Shown here in pieces: positions 34,326 to 43,193 of a stretch of 64,000 bases of DNA (position 1 is its first letter; each line of letters begins with the position of its first letter). The notes beneath the pieces are model-generated. The model saw only the letters and a program-made list of their open reading frames with translations. It had not been told where the DNA came from and did no database searches. Made by a program: the position numbers and the translations under genes. The stretch is from Halorussus pelagicus (GTDB lineage: Archaea > Halobacteriota > Halobacteria > Halobacteriales > Haladaptataceae): assembly GCF_004087835.1 (NCBI RefSeq), contig NZ_CP035119.1, forward strand, positions 2,108,001 to 2,172,000, in the 5' to 3' direction.

Positions 34326-35618
34326 ATGAGCCAACAGGCCGAGCGCGACCGACTAGTCGAGATTCGACGCGACCTCCACCGCCACCCCGAACCCGCGTGG
34401 CGGGAGTTCTACACGACCGCCAAAATCGCTGAAGAGCTGGAACGCATCGGCGTAGACGACCGCTACGTCGGTCCCGACGCCATCGCCGAGGACGCGCGCA
34501 TGGCGGTCCCCGACGACGAGGAACTGACCGAGTGGTACGAGCAGGCCCGTGAGGCGGGCGCTGACGACGAAATCCTCCAGCAACTCGAAGGCGGCTACAC
34601 CGGCGCTGTCGCCGTAATTGAAGGCGAGAATCCCGAGGAGGGTCCCGTAGTCGGTCTTCGCGTGGACATCGACGGACTCCTCCGCGCCGAATCCGAGGAC
34701 GACGACCACGAACCCGCCGCGGAGGGCTTCCGTTCGGAACACGACGGCGCGATGCACGCCTGCGGCCACGACGCCCACGCGACCATCGGATTGGGCGTCA
34801 TCGAGACCATCAAGGATAGCGACTTCGAGGGGACGCTCAAAGTCTTCTTCCAACCCGGCGAAGAGATGATCGCGGGCGGGAAGTCGATGGCCGAGAGCGA
34901 CCACCTCGCAGACGTGGACTACCTGCTGGCGGCCCACATCGGACTCGACCACCCGACCGGCGAAATCGTTGCGGGTCTCGGCGGCTTCCTCGCGGTAAGC
35001 CACTTTCGGGCCGAGTTCGAAGGCGTTCCGGCCCACGCGGGCGGCGAACCCAACGCCGGAGAGAACGCCGTGCAGGCGATGGCGACCGCGGTCCAGAACC
35101 TCTACGCCATCGCGCGCCACGAGGACGGCGCGACCAGAGTCAACGCGGGCAAGGTCGGCGGTGGCACCGCGACCAACATCATTCCCGAGGAGGCCTTCGT
35201 GGAGGGCGAGGTCCGGGGCGAGACGACCGAACTCAAAGACTACATGAAAGAGCGCGCCGAGCGCGTCCTCGAATCCGCGGCCGAGATGCACGGTTGCGAG
35301 GTCGATATCACGACCAACGGCGAGGCCCCGAGCGCCGAGAGCGACGAGGAGTTGGTCTCTATCGTCGGCGACGTGGCAGGCCAGACGGAAGGCGTCGAGA
35401 ACGTCGTCCACCGCGACGAGTTGGGCGGGAGCGAGGACGCGACCTACCTGATGCGCGCGGTCCAGCGCAACGGCGGGAAGGCGGCCTACGTCGGCGTCGG
35501 CACCGACCACCCCGGCGGCCACCACACCGCGACCTTCGACGTGGACGAGGCGTCGCTCCCCGTCGGTATCGACGTTCTCGCGGGCGCTATCCGTGACATC
35601 GCCGACCGACGACCCTGA
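34326..35618 (+). CDS. M20-family amidohydrolase (AbgA-like)
   Basis: The 430-residue enzyme has the M20D metal-binding pattern: GLRVDIDGL near residue 115, HACGHDAHA near 140, PGEEMIAGG near 178 and the final GTDHPGGHHTATFD. It resembles p-aminobenzoyl-glutamate or indoleacetyl-amino-acid hydrolases, which release an aromatic or acyl group from an amino acid. The exact substrate is unknown. ACTTAAGG at 34295-34302 lies 24-31 nt before the ATG, so the message should be leaderless. Confidence 0.88.
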   Translation: MSQQAERDRLVEIRRDLHRHPEPAWREFYTTAKIAEELERIGVDDRYVGPDAIAEDARMAVPDDEELTEWYEQAREAGADDEILQQLEGGYTGAVAVIEGENPEEGPVVGLRVDIDGLLRAESEDDDHEPAAEGFRSEHDGAMHACGHDAHATIGLGVIETIKDSDFEGTLKVFFQPGEEMIAGGKSMAESDHLADVDYLLAAHIGLDHPTGEIVAGLGGFLAVSHFRAEFEGVPAHAGGEPNAGENAVQAMATAVQNLYAIARHEDGATRVNAGKVGGGTATNIIPEEAFVEGEVRGETTELKDYMKERAERVLESAAEMHGCEVDITTNGEAPSAESDEELVSIVGDVAGQTEGVENVVHRDELGGSEDATYLMRAVQRNGGKAAYVGVGTDHPGGHHTATFDVDEASLPVGIDVLAGAIRDIADRRP

Positions 35619-35656
35619 GCGGGGTAACTGCTATGTGAGTCGGGACCGAGCGAAGA

Positions 35657-36250
35657 GTGCATGGGGGAAACAGTTCGACCGCCGTCTCGCGGCGCGACTT
35701 CCTCGGCGCGGCCGCGGGAACAGTCGCGTCGTCGTACGCTTCGGGGAAAGCACTGGCCCGAGACCAAGAGAACCAGCGCATCATCGACATGACTGACGGC
35801 CTCGTGTTCGACCCCGACGACGCGACGGTCGCGCCGGGCACGACCGTCGTCTGGGAGAACGTCGGCAGTATCGGCCACTCGGTGACGGCCTACGAGGACG
35901 AGATTCCCGGCGACGCCGATTTCTTCGCGTCGGGGGGCTTCGACGCCGAACAGGCCGCCAGACAGGCCTCCCCCGAGGGCGAGGTCGCGGGCGGGGAGAC
36001 CTACGAGCACACCTTCGAGGTCGAGGGGACCTACGGCTACTTCTGCATCCCTCACGAGACCGCAGGGATGGTAGCGGAACTCACGGTCTCGGCCGACGCG
36101 GGCGGTGGCGACGGCGGTGACAACGGCCTCGTCCCCGACATCCCGAACAGCGCCCGACTCGTCGGCATCGTCACGACGGCCGCGATGGTCTTGGTCGTTC
36201 TCCTCGCGTACTTCTTCCTGAAGTATGGCGGCGACTACGGAGTAGAGTAG
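35657..36250 (+). CDS. Halocyanin-like blue copper protein with Tat signal and C-terminal anchor
   Basis: The protein begins with a Tat signal (SRRDFLGAAAGTVASS), so it is exported folded. The plastocyanin-type domain covers about residues 50-145; copper ligands are visible as His in GSIGHSVTA and Cys, His and Met in YFCIPHETAGM. A Gly/Asp linker leads to a C-terminal membrane helix (VGIVTTAAMVLVVLLAYFFL). It would carry electrons on the outer face of the membrane. The GTG at 35657 is the only start that keeps the Tat signal. Length 197. Confidence 0.88.
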   Translation: MHGGNSSTAVSRRDFLGAAAGTVASSYASGKALARDQENQRIIDMTDGLVFDPDDATVAPGTTVVWENVGSIGHSVTAYEDEIPGDADFFASGGFDAEQAARQASPEGEVAGGETYEHTFEVEGTYGYFCIPHETAGMVAELTVSADAGGGDGGDNGLVPDIPNSARLVGIVTTAAMVLVVLLAYFFLKYGGDYGVE

Positions 36251-36358
36251 GAGCCGAATACTGACATTGGAACAACCTTTTCAAATGCGTTGCGATGTTT
36301 TTTTATGGGTTGCTGCGGCACGTTTGGGTAGCGCCTGCGGATCGGAGGACAACGACAT

Positions 36359-36655
36359 ATGAGTGAGCACGCTATTGAAAACTGTACCGACGCACACGAA
36401 ATCACCGAACGCACGACTGACGACCGGGACCAACCCCTGAGCGCGGCGGTCATTGAGGCGGTCGCTGACGCGGCCGACCTCGAACCGGCCGAACTCGGGA
36501 CGCCGCTCTACGATCAAATAGACCCCGACGCCCTCGACAATCTCTTCAGTGACCGTCACAACGGCATGGCCCGCGGGAGCGGCCACGTCGTTTTTACGCT
36601 TCTCGACTACGAAGTAACCGTCTACAGCGACGGTTACGTCGTCGTCCGCGAGTAG
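36359..36655 (+). CDS. HalOD1 output-domain protein
   Basis: The 98-residue protein matches the HalOD1 domain (LSAAVIEAVADAADLEPAELGTPLYDQIDPDALDNLF), which is often fused to haloarchaeal response regulators but here stands alone. The C-terminal strands (GHVVFTLLDYEVTVYSDGYVVV) complete the domain. The upstream gap contains an oligo-T run (36298-36304) and no operon partner. Confidence 0.8.
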   Translation: MSEHAIENCTDAHEITERTTDDRDQPLSAAVIEAVADAADLEPAELGTPLYDQIDPDALDNLFSDRHNGMARGSGHVVFTLLDYEVTVYSDGYVVVRE

Positions 36656-36789
36656 TTCGTTACTCCACGAGACAGTACCGACCACTCGACCTACCGCCCA
36701 GTTCCGACCGGTGCGGCGTCCCCGCGGACCGAGACCCCCGAACGCGTCGTTCCGAAAGCTCTAATCCCGAGGGATTCGAATTCCGGCGT

Positions 36790-37080
36790 ATGGCTGACGA
36801 CAACGAGGAAGAAGCAGAGCCTGCCGTCGAACTCGGTGAGGGCGAGTCCGTCGAGGGCGCGCCGCTCGCTCGCGTCGCCTCGCGCCTCCACTGGCCCGTC
36901 CAGAAGAGCGAAATTCTCCGGAAAGAAAACGGAGCGACCGTCCGGACGCCTGAGGGACCACGCGAACTGGCCGACCTGCTGGAACAGCTCGACGAGACCT
37001 ACTTCGAGAGCCGACAAGAGTTCCTTGAGATGGTCCGCGACGTGACCGGCACGGGACCAGTCCCGACCGCGAGCGAGTAG
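36790..37080 (+). CDS. Haloarchaeal DUF5789-like protein
   Basis: The 96-residue acidic protein carries VASRLHWPVQKSEILRKENGATVRTPEGPRELADLL in pieces typical of DUF5789, a family that I know only from haloarchaea. A helical C-terminal segment (YFESRQEFLEMVRDVTG) follows. Its stop is 1 nt from the GTG start of the CPBP-like gene, so the two form an operon. The function is unknown. Confidence 0.75.
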   Translation: MADDNEEEAEPAVELGEGESVEGAPLARVASRLHWPVQKSEILRKENGATVRTPEGPRELADLLEQLDETYFESRQEFLEMVRDVTGTGPVPTASE

Positions 37081-37081
37081 C

Positions 37082-37762
37082 GTGTCGGTCGCCCGGTCGG
37101 TCCGCCGGGGCGTCGCCCGGCTGAGTTGGGTTCAGCGCGCGCTCCTCGCGGGTGCCGTCCTGACAGTCGTCTGGATGTCGTGGGACGTGCGCGGACTGAA
37201 CGAGCGACTGGTCCGGGATACTCTCGTCTACATTCTCGCGCCGCTCGGGCTGGCGTTCCGACACGGCCGCACTCTGGGCTACCGCGTGGACCGGACCGTG
37301 ATTCGCAACACCATCCTGCTCTCGCTGTTCGTTCTCCCGTTCTACGTCGTCGGGTCGTCGCTCCCGACGATTCGGACTTACTACCCGATGTGGGAGACGA
37401 GTCCCGCGCTCGGGCAGTTCCTCCCCCACGCGGCGATGCAGTTCCTCGTCGCGCTCGCCGCCGAGACGTACTACCGGGGACTGCTCTGCGTCGGCGTACG
37501 GGAACTCGGGTTCAAGAGCGTCTTCATCAGTCCGGTCGTCTACGCCTTCCACCACATGTACAAGCCGCCCATCGAACTCCTGCTCTCGGGACCGACCGAC
37601 GTGCTGTTCGGTGCGGTGGACTACAAGAGCAACTCCATCGTACCCTCCGTCGTCGCTCACGGCGTCGGACTGGCGCTGTTGGACTGGTTGGTTCTTCATC
37701 CGCCGCTGATTCCCCCCGAGCGCGTGGTTCGATGGCTTCGGTGGCTCCCGATTCCGCTGTGA
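37082..37762 (+). CDS. CPBP-family intramembrane protease-like protein
   Basis: The 226-residue protein has about six membrane helices and the CPBP (Abi/Rce1-type) arrangement: AAETYYRGLLCVG in place of the usual EExxxR, a FHHMY segment, and VVAHGVGLALLDW as the final His motif. The first catalytic Glu position is Ala, so proteolytic activity is uncertain. The GTG at 37082 comes 2 nt after the stop of the upstream gene. Confidence 0.7.
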   Translation: MSVARSVRRGVARLSWVQRALLAGAVLTVVWMSWDVRGLNERLVRDTLVYILAPLGLAFRHGRTLGYRVDRTVIRNTILLSLFVLPFYVVGSSLPTIRTYYPMWETSPALGQFLPHAAMQFLVALAAETYYRGLLCVGVRELGFKSVFISPVVYAFHHMYKPPIELLLSGPTDVLFGAVDYKSNSIVPSVVAHGVGLALLDWLVLHPPLIPPERVVRWLRWLPIPL

Positions 37763-37854
37763 GGTCGGGTCGAACCACCGGTGCCGTCCGTTTTTTGCAC
37801 CCCGATATCTGCGAGGGCCGTCCTTTTCACCCTTGACCGCGAAGCGAGTCCTGT

Positions 37855-38304
37855 ATGACACTTCCAATCGACCCCACGGCACTCGACAGCGACGACATCG
37901 GCGAGAAGCGCGCGACGCTTGAGATGGACCACCAAGAGGCAGTCGAACACGTCCGCGAGGCGTTCACCGACGCCGGATTCGGCGTCGCTACCGAGTTCTC
38001 GCCCTCCGAGATGTTGGCCGAGAAAATCGGTGCGGACCGCGACCCCTACCACGTACTGGGCGCATGCAACCCGAACATGGCCGACCGCGCGCTCGACGCT
38101 AGCGACAACCGAATCGGCGCGCTGTTCCCGTGTAACGTCGTCGTCTGGCAGGAGGAACCCGGCCGTCAGACCGTCTACCACGTCAGCATCATGAAGGTCG
38201 CGCGACTCGCAGGAATGGCTCCCGACGAGGCAGAGTGGGAGGAAATCGTGAGCGACACCGGCGAGTTCGTCGAAGAAGCGTGGTCGAACCTCGATACGGC
38301 CTGA
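37855..38304 (+). CDS. DUF302-family protein
   Basis: This 149-residue protein matches DUF302: HQEAVEHVREAFTDAGFGVATEF and YHVLGACNPNMADRALDASDN, where the family GACNP motif is clear. An 'ALFPCNVVVWQEE' stretch follows. The family has a mixed alpha/beta fold and no confirmed activity. It has its own promoter region and is convergent with the gene at 38305-38526, whose stop abuts its own. Confidence 0.88.
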   Translation: MTLPIDPTALDSDDIGEKRATLEMDHQEAVEHVREAFTDAGFGVATEFSPSEMLAEKIGADRDPYHVLGACNPNMADRALDASDNRIGALFPCNVVVWQEEPGRQTVYHVSIMKVARLAGMAPDEAEWEEIVSDTGEFVEEAWSNLDTA

Positions 38305-38526
38305 CTACTCCTCGTCGTCCAACTCGTCGATTTCCTCGCGGAGACGTTGTACTTCGCGCCGGAGCGATTCGATCTCCTCGCTGGCGGGTTGGTCGGTCTG
38401 GGTCTGTCGATAGAGGGCGAGACCACCCGCGATGAGAACTATCGGGATACCGAACAGCAGAATCGCCATGATGAAGATGACAATCAGCTCCATTCCGCCA
38501 GGGAAGCCGACTTGAAGGGGTAGCAC
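38305..38526 (-). CDS. Small membrane-anchored coiled-coil protein with TatA-like start
   Basis: The 73-residue protein has an N-terminal segment (PGGMELIVIFIMAILLFG) resembling the TatA transmembrane start, then a second hydrophobic stretch (IPIVLIAGGLALY) and a C-terminal coiled coil (EEIESLRREVQRLREEIDELDDEE). True TatA has an amphipathic helix after the FG hinge, while here the chain stays hydrophobic, so it is probably not a working TatA. It starts at GTG 38526; an internal ATG at 38493 is an alternative. Confidence 0.6.
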   Translation of the reverse strand: MLPLQVGFPGGMELIVIFIMAILLFGIPIVLIAGGLALYRQTQTDQPASEEIESLRREVQRLREEIDELDDEE

Positions 38527-38571
38527 GGTCGAATAATTGTTCGACCGACAGGATAAACCTTCGCCTGCGAG

Positions 38572-39831
38572 TCAGGAGAAGTCCGCGAGATTCGCCTGCA
38601 GGCCCGAGAGCATGTTCGACTTGCGCCGGAGGTCGGCAAGCGAGACCGGTAGCTGTGGCGCGATTTCTCGAACCGCGTCGTGGAACGTCTCGGTCTCTCC
38701 GAACTCGCCCTCGAAGGCGTTGCGGATGCTCTCGCGGATTTGCCAGACGCCGACCGGTGCCCAGTAGTCGTCCGAAACCTCCCGGAGAACGAGACATTTG
38801 GCCTGTCGCCCGACGGACTCGAGGTGTTCGAGGACCGCGAGGCGCGACGCGTAGTACGCCCCCGCGGTCTCGTCCACGTAGCCTGTTCGACCCTCGTACC
38901 CCTCGTGGGCGCTGGCCATCCACGTTTCGCCGGTCGGGTCTTGGTTCCAGACGCTTCCGGGGGCCTTCATCTCCACGAGTTCGTACTCCCACTGGCCGGG
39001 CGTGAGGACGACCCAGTAGCGGTTGCCGATGTACTCGTTGACCCAGACCTGCGTTTGGTCGATGCTCGGTCGGTCCCGTATCTGGCCCCGGAGATACTGG
39101 CCGATGGTGTCGTCAACCGCGGTGATCGACCACCGAGTCGGGACGAGTCGCCGGTTCTGCCCGCGGCCGAGCGCACCCGCCGAGAGGATGTCGTTGATGT
39201 CGTACACGTCGAACCCTCGGCGGTAGAGGTAGGTCATCGCGCCTTGGGCCTGCCAGTCGTCGTCTTCGAGCGTCTTCTTGACCGGGCGCGGGACGTGGGG
39301 GTTCTCCGCGAGGTCCGCCGACGTGGCCCGCGCGGAGGGTCCCGTCGGCGTCGTCACGTCGTCCACGTCCAAATCGAGGTCCAGCGAGTTCGAGAGACCG
39401 ATTTCCACGTCTACCGGCCGGTCGGCGATGGCGACCTCGCGCTGGGTGCCGACGAACCCGTCCCACGCGTCGGTCACGTTGTCCACGTCCGCGGAGTGGT
39501 TCGAGTTCAACAGGCCGGTCCGGTACTGGAGGACGTTGTCGATGTCGAGTCCCTGCTCGTACCACTCGCTACTCGTGGCGAAGTCGGCCGCGCGCTCCTC
39601 CTCGCCGACAGGCGAGAGGATGCCGGTCGAGACGTTGGGGTAGTTCGACCGGCCGACGAACACCGAGGGCGAGGTGCTGCCGAACAGCGAGTCGCCCTGC
39701 GTGACCTCGGAGAAACGGTCCTCGACCTGCTCGACGTAGTCGAGAATCTCGTAGGACTTCTCCTCGGCGAGTCGGCGCTTGCGGTCGGCCTCGTCCGGGC
39801 CGAGTCCCTCGATGTACTCGTCGAGACGCAT
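38572..39831 (-). CDS. nreA: DNA repair protein NreA
   Basis: NreA is an archaeal protein linked to DNA-damage repair through PCNA. The 419-residue protein shows the conserved segments VFVGRSNYPNVSTGILSP near residue 57 and RRGFDVYDINDILSAGALG near 205. The last eight residues, QANLADFS, fit a PIP box. The ATG at 39831 starts the only plausible frame. It stands alone, with a 412-nt gap separating it from TFB. Confidence 0.9.
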   Translation of the reverse strand: MRLDEYIEGLGPDEADRKRRLAEEKSYEILDYVEQVEDRFSEVTQGDSLFGSTSPSVFVGRSNYPNVSTGILSPVGEEERAADFATSSEWYEQGLDIDNVLQYRTGLLNSNHSADVDNVTDAWDGFVGTQREVAIADRPVDVEIGLSNSLDLDLDVDDVTTPTGPSARATSADLAENPHVPRPVKKTLEDDDWQAQGAMTYLYRRGFDVYDINDILSAGALGRGQNRRLVPTRWSITAVDDTIGQYLRGQIRDRPSIDQTQVWVNEYIGNRYWVVLTPGQWEYELVEMKAPGSVWNQDPTGETWMASAHEGYEGRTGYVDETAGAYYASRLAVLEHLESVGRQAKCLVLREVSDDYWAPVGVWQIRESIRNAFEGEFGETETFHDAVREIAPQLPVSLADLRRKSNMLSGLQANLADFS

Positions 39832-40243
39832 TCGTCGCTCCTTGGACCCCGAACGCTTTGAACCTTACTCGCTCGGCGGTAGCGGTGTCTCGCGCTGTGG
39901 CGTACAGGTGGTTCTGTCCGGCGCGGGCCAGTCGAACCACCGTTTCGCTTGGCTGGCCCGCGACGACTGTCAGGTCACGGCCGGGGTTGGTTCCGTTCTG
40001 GTACTTGAACCTACGGACCGCGGAGCCACCCGTGAACCGGGTTTCGGGCGCACTGGGTGGAATCGACCTCGGGACGCGCCGCGCTCTTCGAACCGCCGGA
40101 CCCCGAACCGTGGCCGCTCCTAATCCGCAGAACGGCCGCTAGCACGCGAAAATAAAACCGGAAAAATCGCCGAGATGGTTTCCGGCGCACACCACCAGTC
40201 GCCGAAACTGCGAGTCGTCGGTCGAAAGCGGTCCGTCGAGGCG
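39832..40243. other. 412-nt gap without a recognisable gene
   Basis: The gap lies upstream of nreA and downstream of tfb. An ORF on the plus strand (39858-40142) has an Arg/Pro-rich product with no motif and looks like a composition artefact. AATAAAACC near 40151 and GGAAAAATC near 40159 are the only AT-rich spots. No RNA gene is evident. Confidence 0.6.
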
Positions 40244-41209
40244 TTAGCTGTGGATGCCCATCGCCTCGATCTGTTCCTGATACCGGTTGCGGATAGTGAC
40301 TTCGGTCACTTGGGCCACGTCCGCGACCTCACGCTGGGTCTTCTTCTCGTTGCAGAGCAGCGACGCCGCGTAGATGGCGGCGGCCGCGTACCCCGTGGGC
40401 GACTTACCCGAGAGCAGACCCTCCTCGGCGGTGGTCTCGATGATTTCGTTGGCCTTGGTCTGGACTTCCTCGCTGAGTTCGAGTTCGGAACAGAATCGCG
40501 GAACGTACTTCTTCGGGTCCACCGGTTTCATCTCCAAGCCGAGTTCTTGGGAGATGTAGCGGTAGGTTCGACCGATTTCCTTGCGTTCGACGCGCGATAC
40601 CTCCGAGATTTCTTCGAGACTTCGCGGGATGCCCTCCTTTCGACAGGCGGCGTAGAGCGCGCTGGTGGCGACGCCCTCGATGGAGCGCCCCCGAATCAGG
40701 TCCTCCTTCAGCGCTCGTCGGTAGATGACGCTGGCCACCTCTCGGACCGACCGCGGGACGCCGAGGGCCGAGGCCATGCGGTCGATTTCGCTGAGTGCGA
40801 ACTGGAGGTTGCGCTCGCCCGCGTCCTTGGTGCGGATGCGCTCTTGCCACTTGCGCAGGCGATGCATCTGACTTCGCTTCTTCGAGGAGATGGACCGCCC
40901 GTAGGCGTCCTTGTCCTTCCAGTCGATAGTCGTCGTCAGGCCCTTGTCGTGCATCGTCTGCGTGGTCGGGGCACCGACGCGCGACTTCTCTTGGCGCTCC
41001 TGATGGTTGAACGCGCGCCACTCAGGACCGGGGTCTATCTGCTCTTCCTCGACGACGAGGCCGCAGTCTTCACATACGAGTTCCGCCCTGTCGGAACTCT
41101 TTACGAGGTTATCAGAATTGCATTCGGGACATTCCCGTACACCCTCTGACTCATCCTCCGTTTGCTCCGTCTCGGCTTGGCGCTCCCGCTGGCGAGTGGA
41201 CCGTGTCAT
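40244..41209 (-). CDS. tfb: Transcription initiation factor IIB (TFB)
   Basis: TFB bridges the TBP-TATA complex and RNA polymerase. The 321-residue protein has the N-terminal zinc ribbon ([17 protein letters not shown]), the B-reader region ([17 protein letters not shown]) and two cyclin repeats (about 125-215 and 220-315). The helix-turn-helix [12 protein letters not shown] near the C terminus would contact the BRE. Haloarchaea encode several TFBs; which one this is cannot be told. The ATG at 41209 is chosen because proteins of this family start MTRS. Confidence 0.96.
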   Translation of the reverse strand: MTRSTRQRERQAETEQTEDESEGVRECPECNSDNLVKSSDRAELVCEDCGLVVEEEQIDPGPEWRAFNHQERQEKSRVGAPTTQTMHDKGLTTTIDWKDKDAYGRSISSKKRSQMHRLRKWQERIRTKDAGERNLQFALSEIDRMASALGVPRSVREVASVIYRRALKEDLIRGRSIEGVATSALYAACRKEGIPRSLEEISEVSRVERKEIGRTYRYISQELGLEMKPVDPKKYVPRFCSELELSEEVQTKANEIIETTAEEGLLSGKSPTGYAAAAIYAASLLCNEKKTQREVADVAQVTEVTIRNRYQEQIEAMGIHS

Positions 41210-41213
41210 CGCA

Positions 41214-41245
41214 CTTTTATAGTAGTAGTGTCGAAGCACTTAAAT
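41214..41245 (-). promoter_or_regulatory. Two TATA-like elements at the tfb promoter
   Basis: On the minus strand ATTTAAGT (41238-41245) lies about 30 nt before the tfb ATG and is the likely TATA box. A second, CTATAAAAG (41214-41222), lies only 5 nt before the ATG, over the expected transcription start, where it cannot drive this gene normally. Confidence 0.5.
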
Positions 41246-41387
41246 CCTCGGCCGGTAATGGATGGTTACTCCGAGGTCAGAATACCTCCTGGCGCGCGCC
41301 CTCCGCTCTGTGTCCCGCCGGTCGCCGACGTAACTCCCACGAACCGCCATCGGAACGCGTTTATGCGGCTATCGAGGACCAACGTGT

Positions 41388-41981
41388 ATGCCCGTCATCG
41401 AGTGCGACGTGGACGCCGCGCGGGAGAAACTGGCCGACGCAGGTGCCGAAGTGTCGGCGGGCAACTCCGACCACGAGCAGTGGCGCGCACAACTGCGCGA
41501 CGCCAACGCGGTCGCCTACGACGGCAAGGTCGTGGTACAGGGCGCAAGTCCACAGGACATCGAGACGGTTCTCCGAGACGAGGGCGGCCACGCCTACGTC
41601 TACTTCGACGGCGCGTGTCGGGGGAATCCCGGACCGTCCTCGGTCGGGTGGGTCATCGTCACCAGCGAGGGCGTCGCCGCCGAGGGGAGCGAGACCATCG
41701 GCCGCGCGACGAACAATCAGGCTGAGTACGAGGCGCTGATTCGGGCGGTGCGCGCGGCCCGCGACTACGGTTTCGACACCATCGAGGTGAAGGGTGACTC
41801 CGAACTCATCGTCAAACAGGTCACGGGCGCGTGGAACACCAACGACCCGGAACTCCGCGAGCGCCGCGTGACCGTCCGAGAACTGCTCACGGAGTTCGAC
41901 GACTGGGAGTTGAGCCACGTCCCGAGAGAGATAAACGAGCGCGCCGACAAACTGGCCAACGAGGCCCTCGACGATGCCTGA
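41388..41981 (+). CDS. rnhA: Ribonuclease HI
   Basis: RNase HI degrades RNA in RNA-DNA hybrids. The 197-residue protein has an N-terminal extension of about 65 residues and then the RNase H fold: YFDGACRGNPGPSSVG (catalytic D), NNQAEYEALIRA (catalytic E) and VKGDSELIVKQV (catalytic D), with a final ADKLANEAL. The ATG at 41388 follows GTTTATGC at TATA distance. The stop overlaps the next gene by 8 nt. Confidence 0.95.
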   Translation: MPVIECDVDAAREKLADAGAEVSAGNSDHEQWRAQLRDANAVAYDGKVVVQGASPQDIETVLRDEGGHAYVYFDGACRGNPGPSSVGWVIVTSEGVAAEGSETIGRATNNQAEYEALIRAVRAARDYGFDTIEVKGDSELIVKQVTGAWNTNDPELRERRVTVRELLTEFDDWELSHVPREINERADKLANEALDDA

Positions 41982-42585
41982 AACGCACCCTTCTGACGAC
42001 GCTATCGAGAACGGCGACGAATCGACTGCGGACGGCGAGTCCGCCGACGGCGAACTCCCGAGAGAGACCGTCGAGCGCGCCGAGCGCCTGACGCGACTCG
42101 CGCGCGACGCCGTGGACGACGCGGAGGCCGAGGCCTACCGCGAGGAGCGAAGCGAACTCCTCGACGACCACGAGTTCAGGGCGCGCGTCCGCGAGGAGGA
42201 CCCCGGCGAGACGCTTGTCCTTCACCCCGACGAGTGGCTCGAAGACGGACTGATCCGGACCGAACGCATCGAGGACACCGACCGCGCAGTCGAGATATCG
42301 CTGTCCGGGCCGGGCGACCCCGACGAGTGGGAATCAGTCGAGCAACACAACCGCGACATCGCGGCGCGCGTCCGCGAGGTCCACGGCGACGTTCACGGCG
42401 ACAACGCCGCCGCGTTCGCCGACTTCATGGGGAATCACTACGCTCGGCCGGTCGAATCGGCGACTAGCGACGAACTGTCGGAGTTCTTCTCGGAGTATTT
42501 CCCACGGAACGCGTGGCCGACGGAAAAACAACGCAAAACGGTCCAAGAGTCTATCGACCTCGTGTTTGAGGTCGCCGACGAGTAA
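41974..42585 (+). CDS. rnhA-operon protein, haloarchaeal
   Basis: The 203-residue acidic protein overlaps rnhA by 8 nt and belongs to what databases call the rnhA operon protein (DUF7108, from memory). The first 50 residues are a charged linker; the rest is mainly helical, with EQHNRDIAARVREVHGDVHGDN and ELSEFFSEYFPRNAWPT as conserved-looking parts. No catalytic motif is seen. The fixed linkage suggests a role with RNase HI, which is inference. Confidence 0.75.
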   Translation: MPETHPSDDAIENGDESTADGESADGELPRETVERAERLTRLARDAVDDAEAEAYREERSELLDDHEFRARVREEDPGETLVLHPDEWLEDGLIRTERIEDTDRAVEISLSGPGDPDEWESVEQHNRDIAARVREVHGDVHGDNAAAFADFMGNHYARPVESATSDELSEFFSEYFPRNAWPTEKQRKTVQESIDLVFEVADE

Positions 42586-42609
42586 TCGCTCGTCGGGAGA
42601 ACGCGACTC

Positions 42610-42966
42610 TTACTCGTTGTCCGCGACGAGGTTGCGAATCTGCTCGGCGCGGTCTTCGCCCGTGACGAACTTCGAGAGCGTCCACTCGAGTAGGTCCACG
42701 ACGACCGCGAGGCCCTCGTCGGTCAGCTCGTACTGGTTGGTCCGCTTGTCGAGTTCGCTCTTCTCCACGTAGCCCTTCTCGACGAGCGTGTCGAGGTTGG
42801 GGTACAGGCGACCGTGATTGACTTCCTCCCCGTAGTAGTCCTCCAGCTCGCGCTTGATGGCGAGTCCGTACATCGCTTCTTCCGAGAGGATGCTCAGGAT
42901 ATTCTTTTGGAAGGCGGTGAGGTTGCGTGCTGTACTAGTCTCTGTGAGTGTCTGTGCCTCTGACAT
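42610..42966 (-). CDS. PadR-family transcriptional regulator
   Basis: The 118-residue regulator has the PadR winged helix: FQKNILSILSEEAMYGLAIKRELEDYY, VNHGRLYPNLDTLVEKGYVEKS and QYELTDEGLAVV, then a dimerisation helix. The message could also start at the in-frame GTG at 42978, which lies exactly 25 nt after the TATA box ATTAAATA (42999-43006); in that case it is leaderless with four more residues. The target is unknown. It is convergent with the rnhA-operon gene. Confidence 0.9.
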   Translation of the reverse strand: MSEAQTLTETSTARNLTAFQKNILSILSEEAMYGLAIKRELEDYYGEEVNHGRLYPNLDTLVEKGYVEKSELDKRTNQYELTDEGLAVVVDLLEWTLSKFVTGEDRAEQIRNLVADNE

Positions 42967-43126
42967 AGACTCTGACACCCTGCGATTTGTCACGATGGTA
43001 TTTAATCCTTCCCCACTTGGTCGGAGTTTCCACGTTCTACCCCCTAGTTGTACCACTAGTCGTTATGTAAATTGAAGTACCGCCCGAAAATTGCCGGTAA
43101 TTGTAATGTAATTTTCCTCTTCGCTG

Positions 43127-43188
43127 CGAAGTCCCCGGACGGCGCAATGCCGAAAGGATTTTCCGGACTTCGGACGGATTTCCGGACT
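43127..43188 (+). repeat. Repeats in the ppa leader region
   Basis: TTTCCGGACT occurs at 43160-43169 and 43179-43188, two direct copies 19 bp apart. CGAAGTCC (43127-43134) and GGACTTCG (43165-43172) form an 8-bp inverted repeat that overlaps the first copy. They lie between a TATA-like GTAATTTTC (about 43108-43116) and the ppa start, where an operator would be expected. Confidence 0.5.
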
Positions 43189-43193
43189 GCAAC

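Noticed and set aside
39858-40142. Plus-strand ORF of 94 codons between nreA and tfb.
   Set aside because: Low-complexity Arg/Pro-rich product with no motif; typical of shadow frames in GC-rich DNA.
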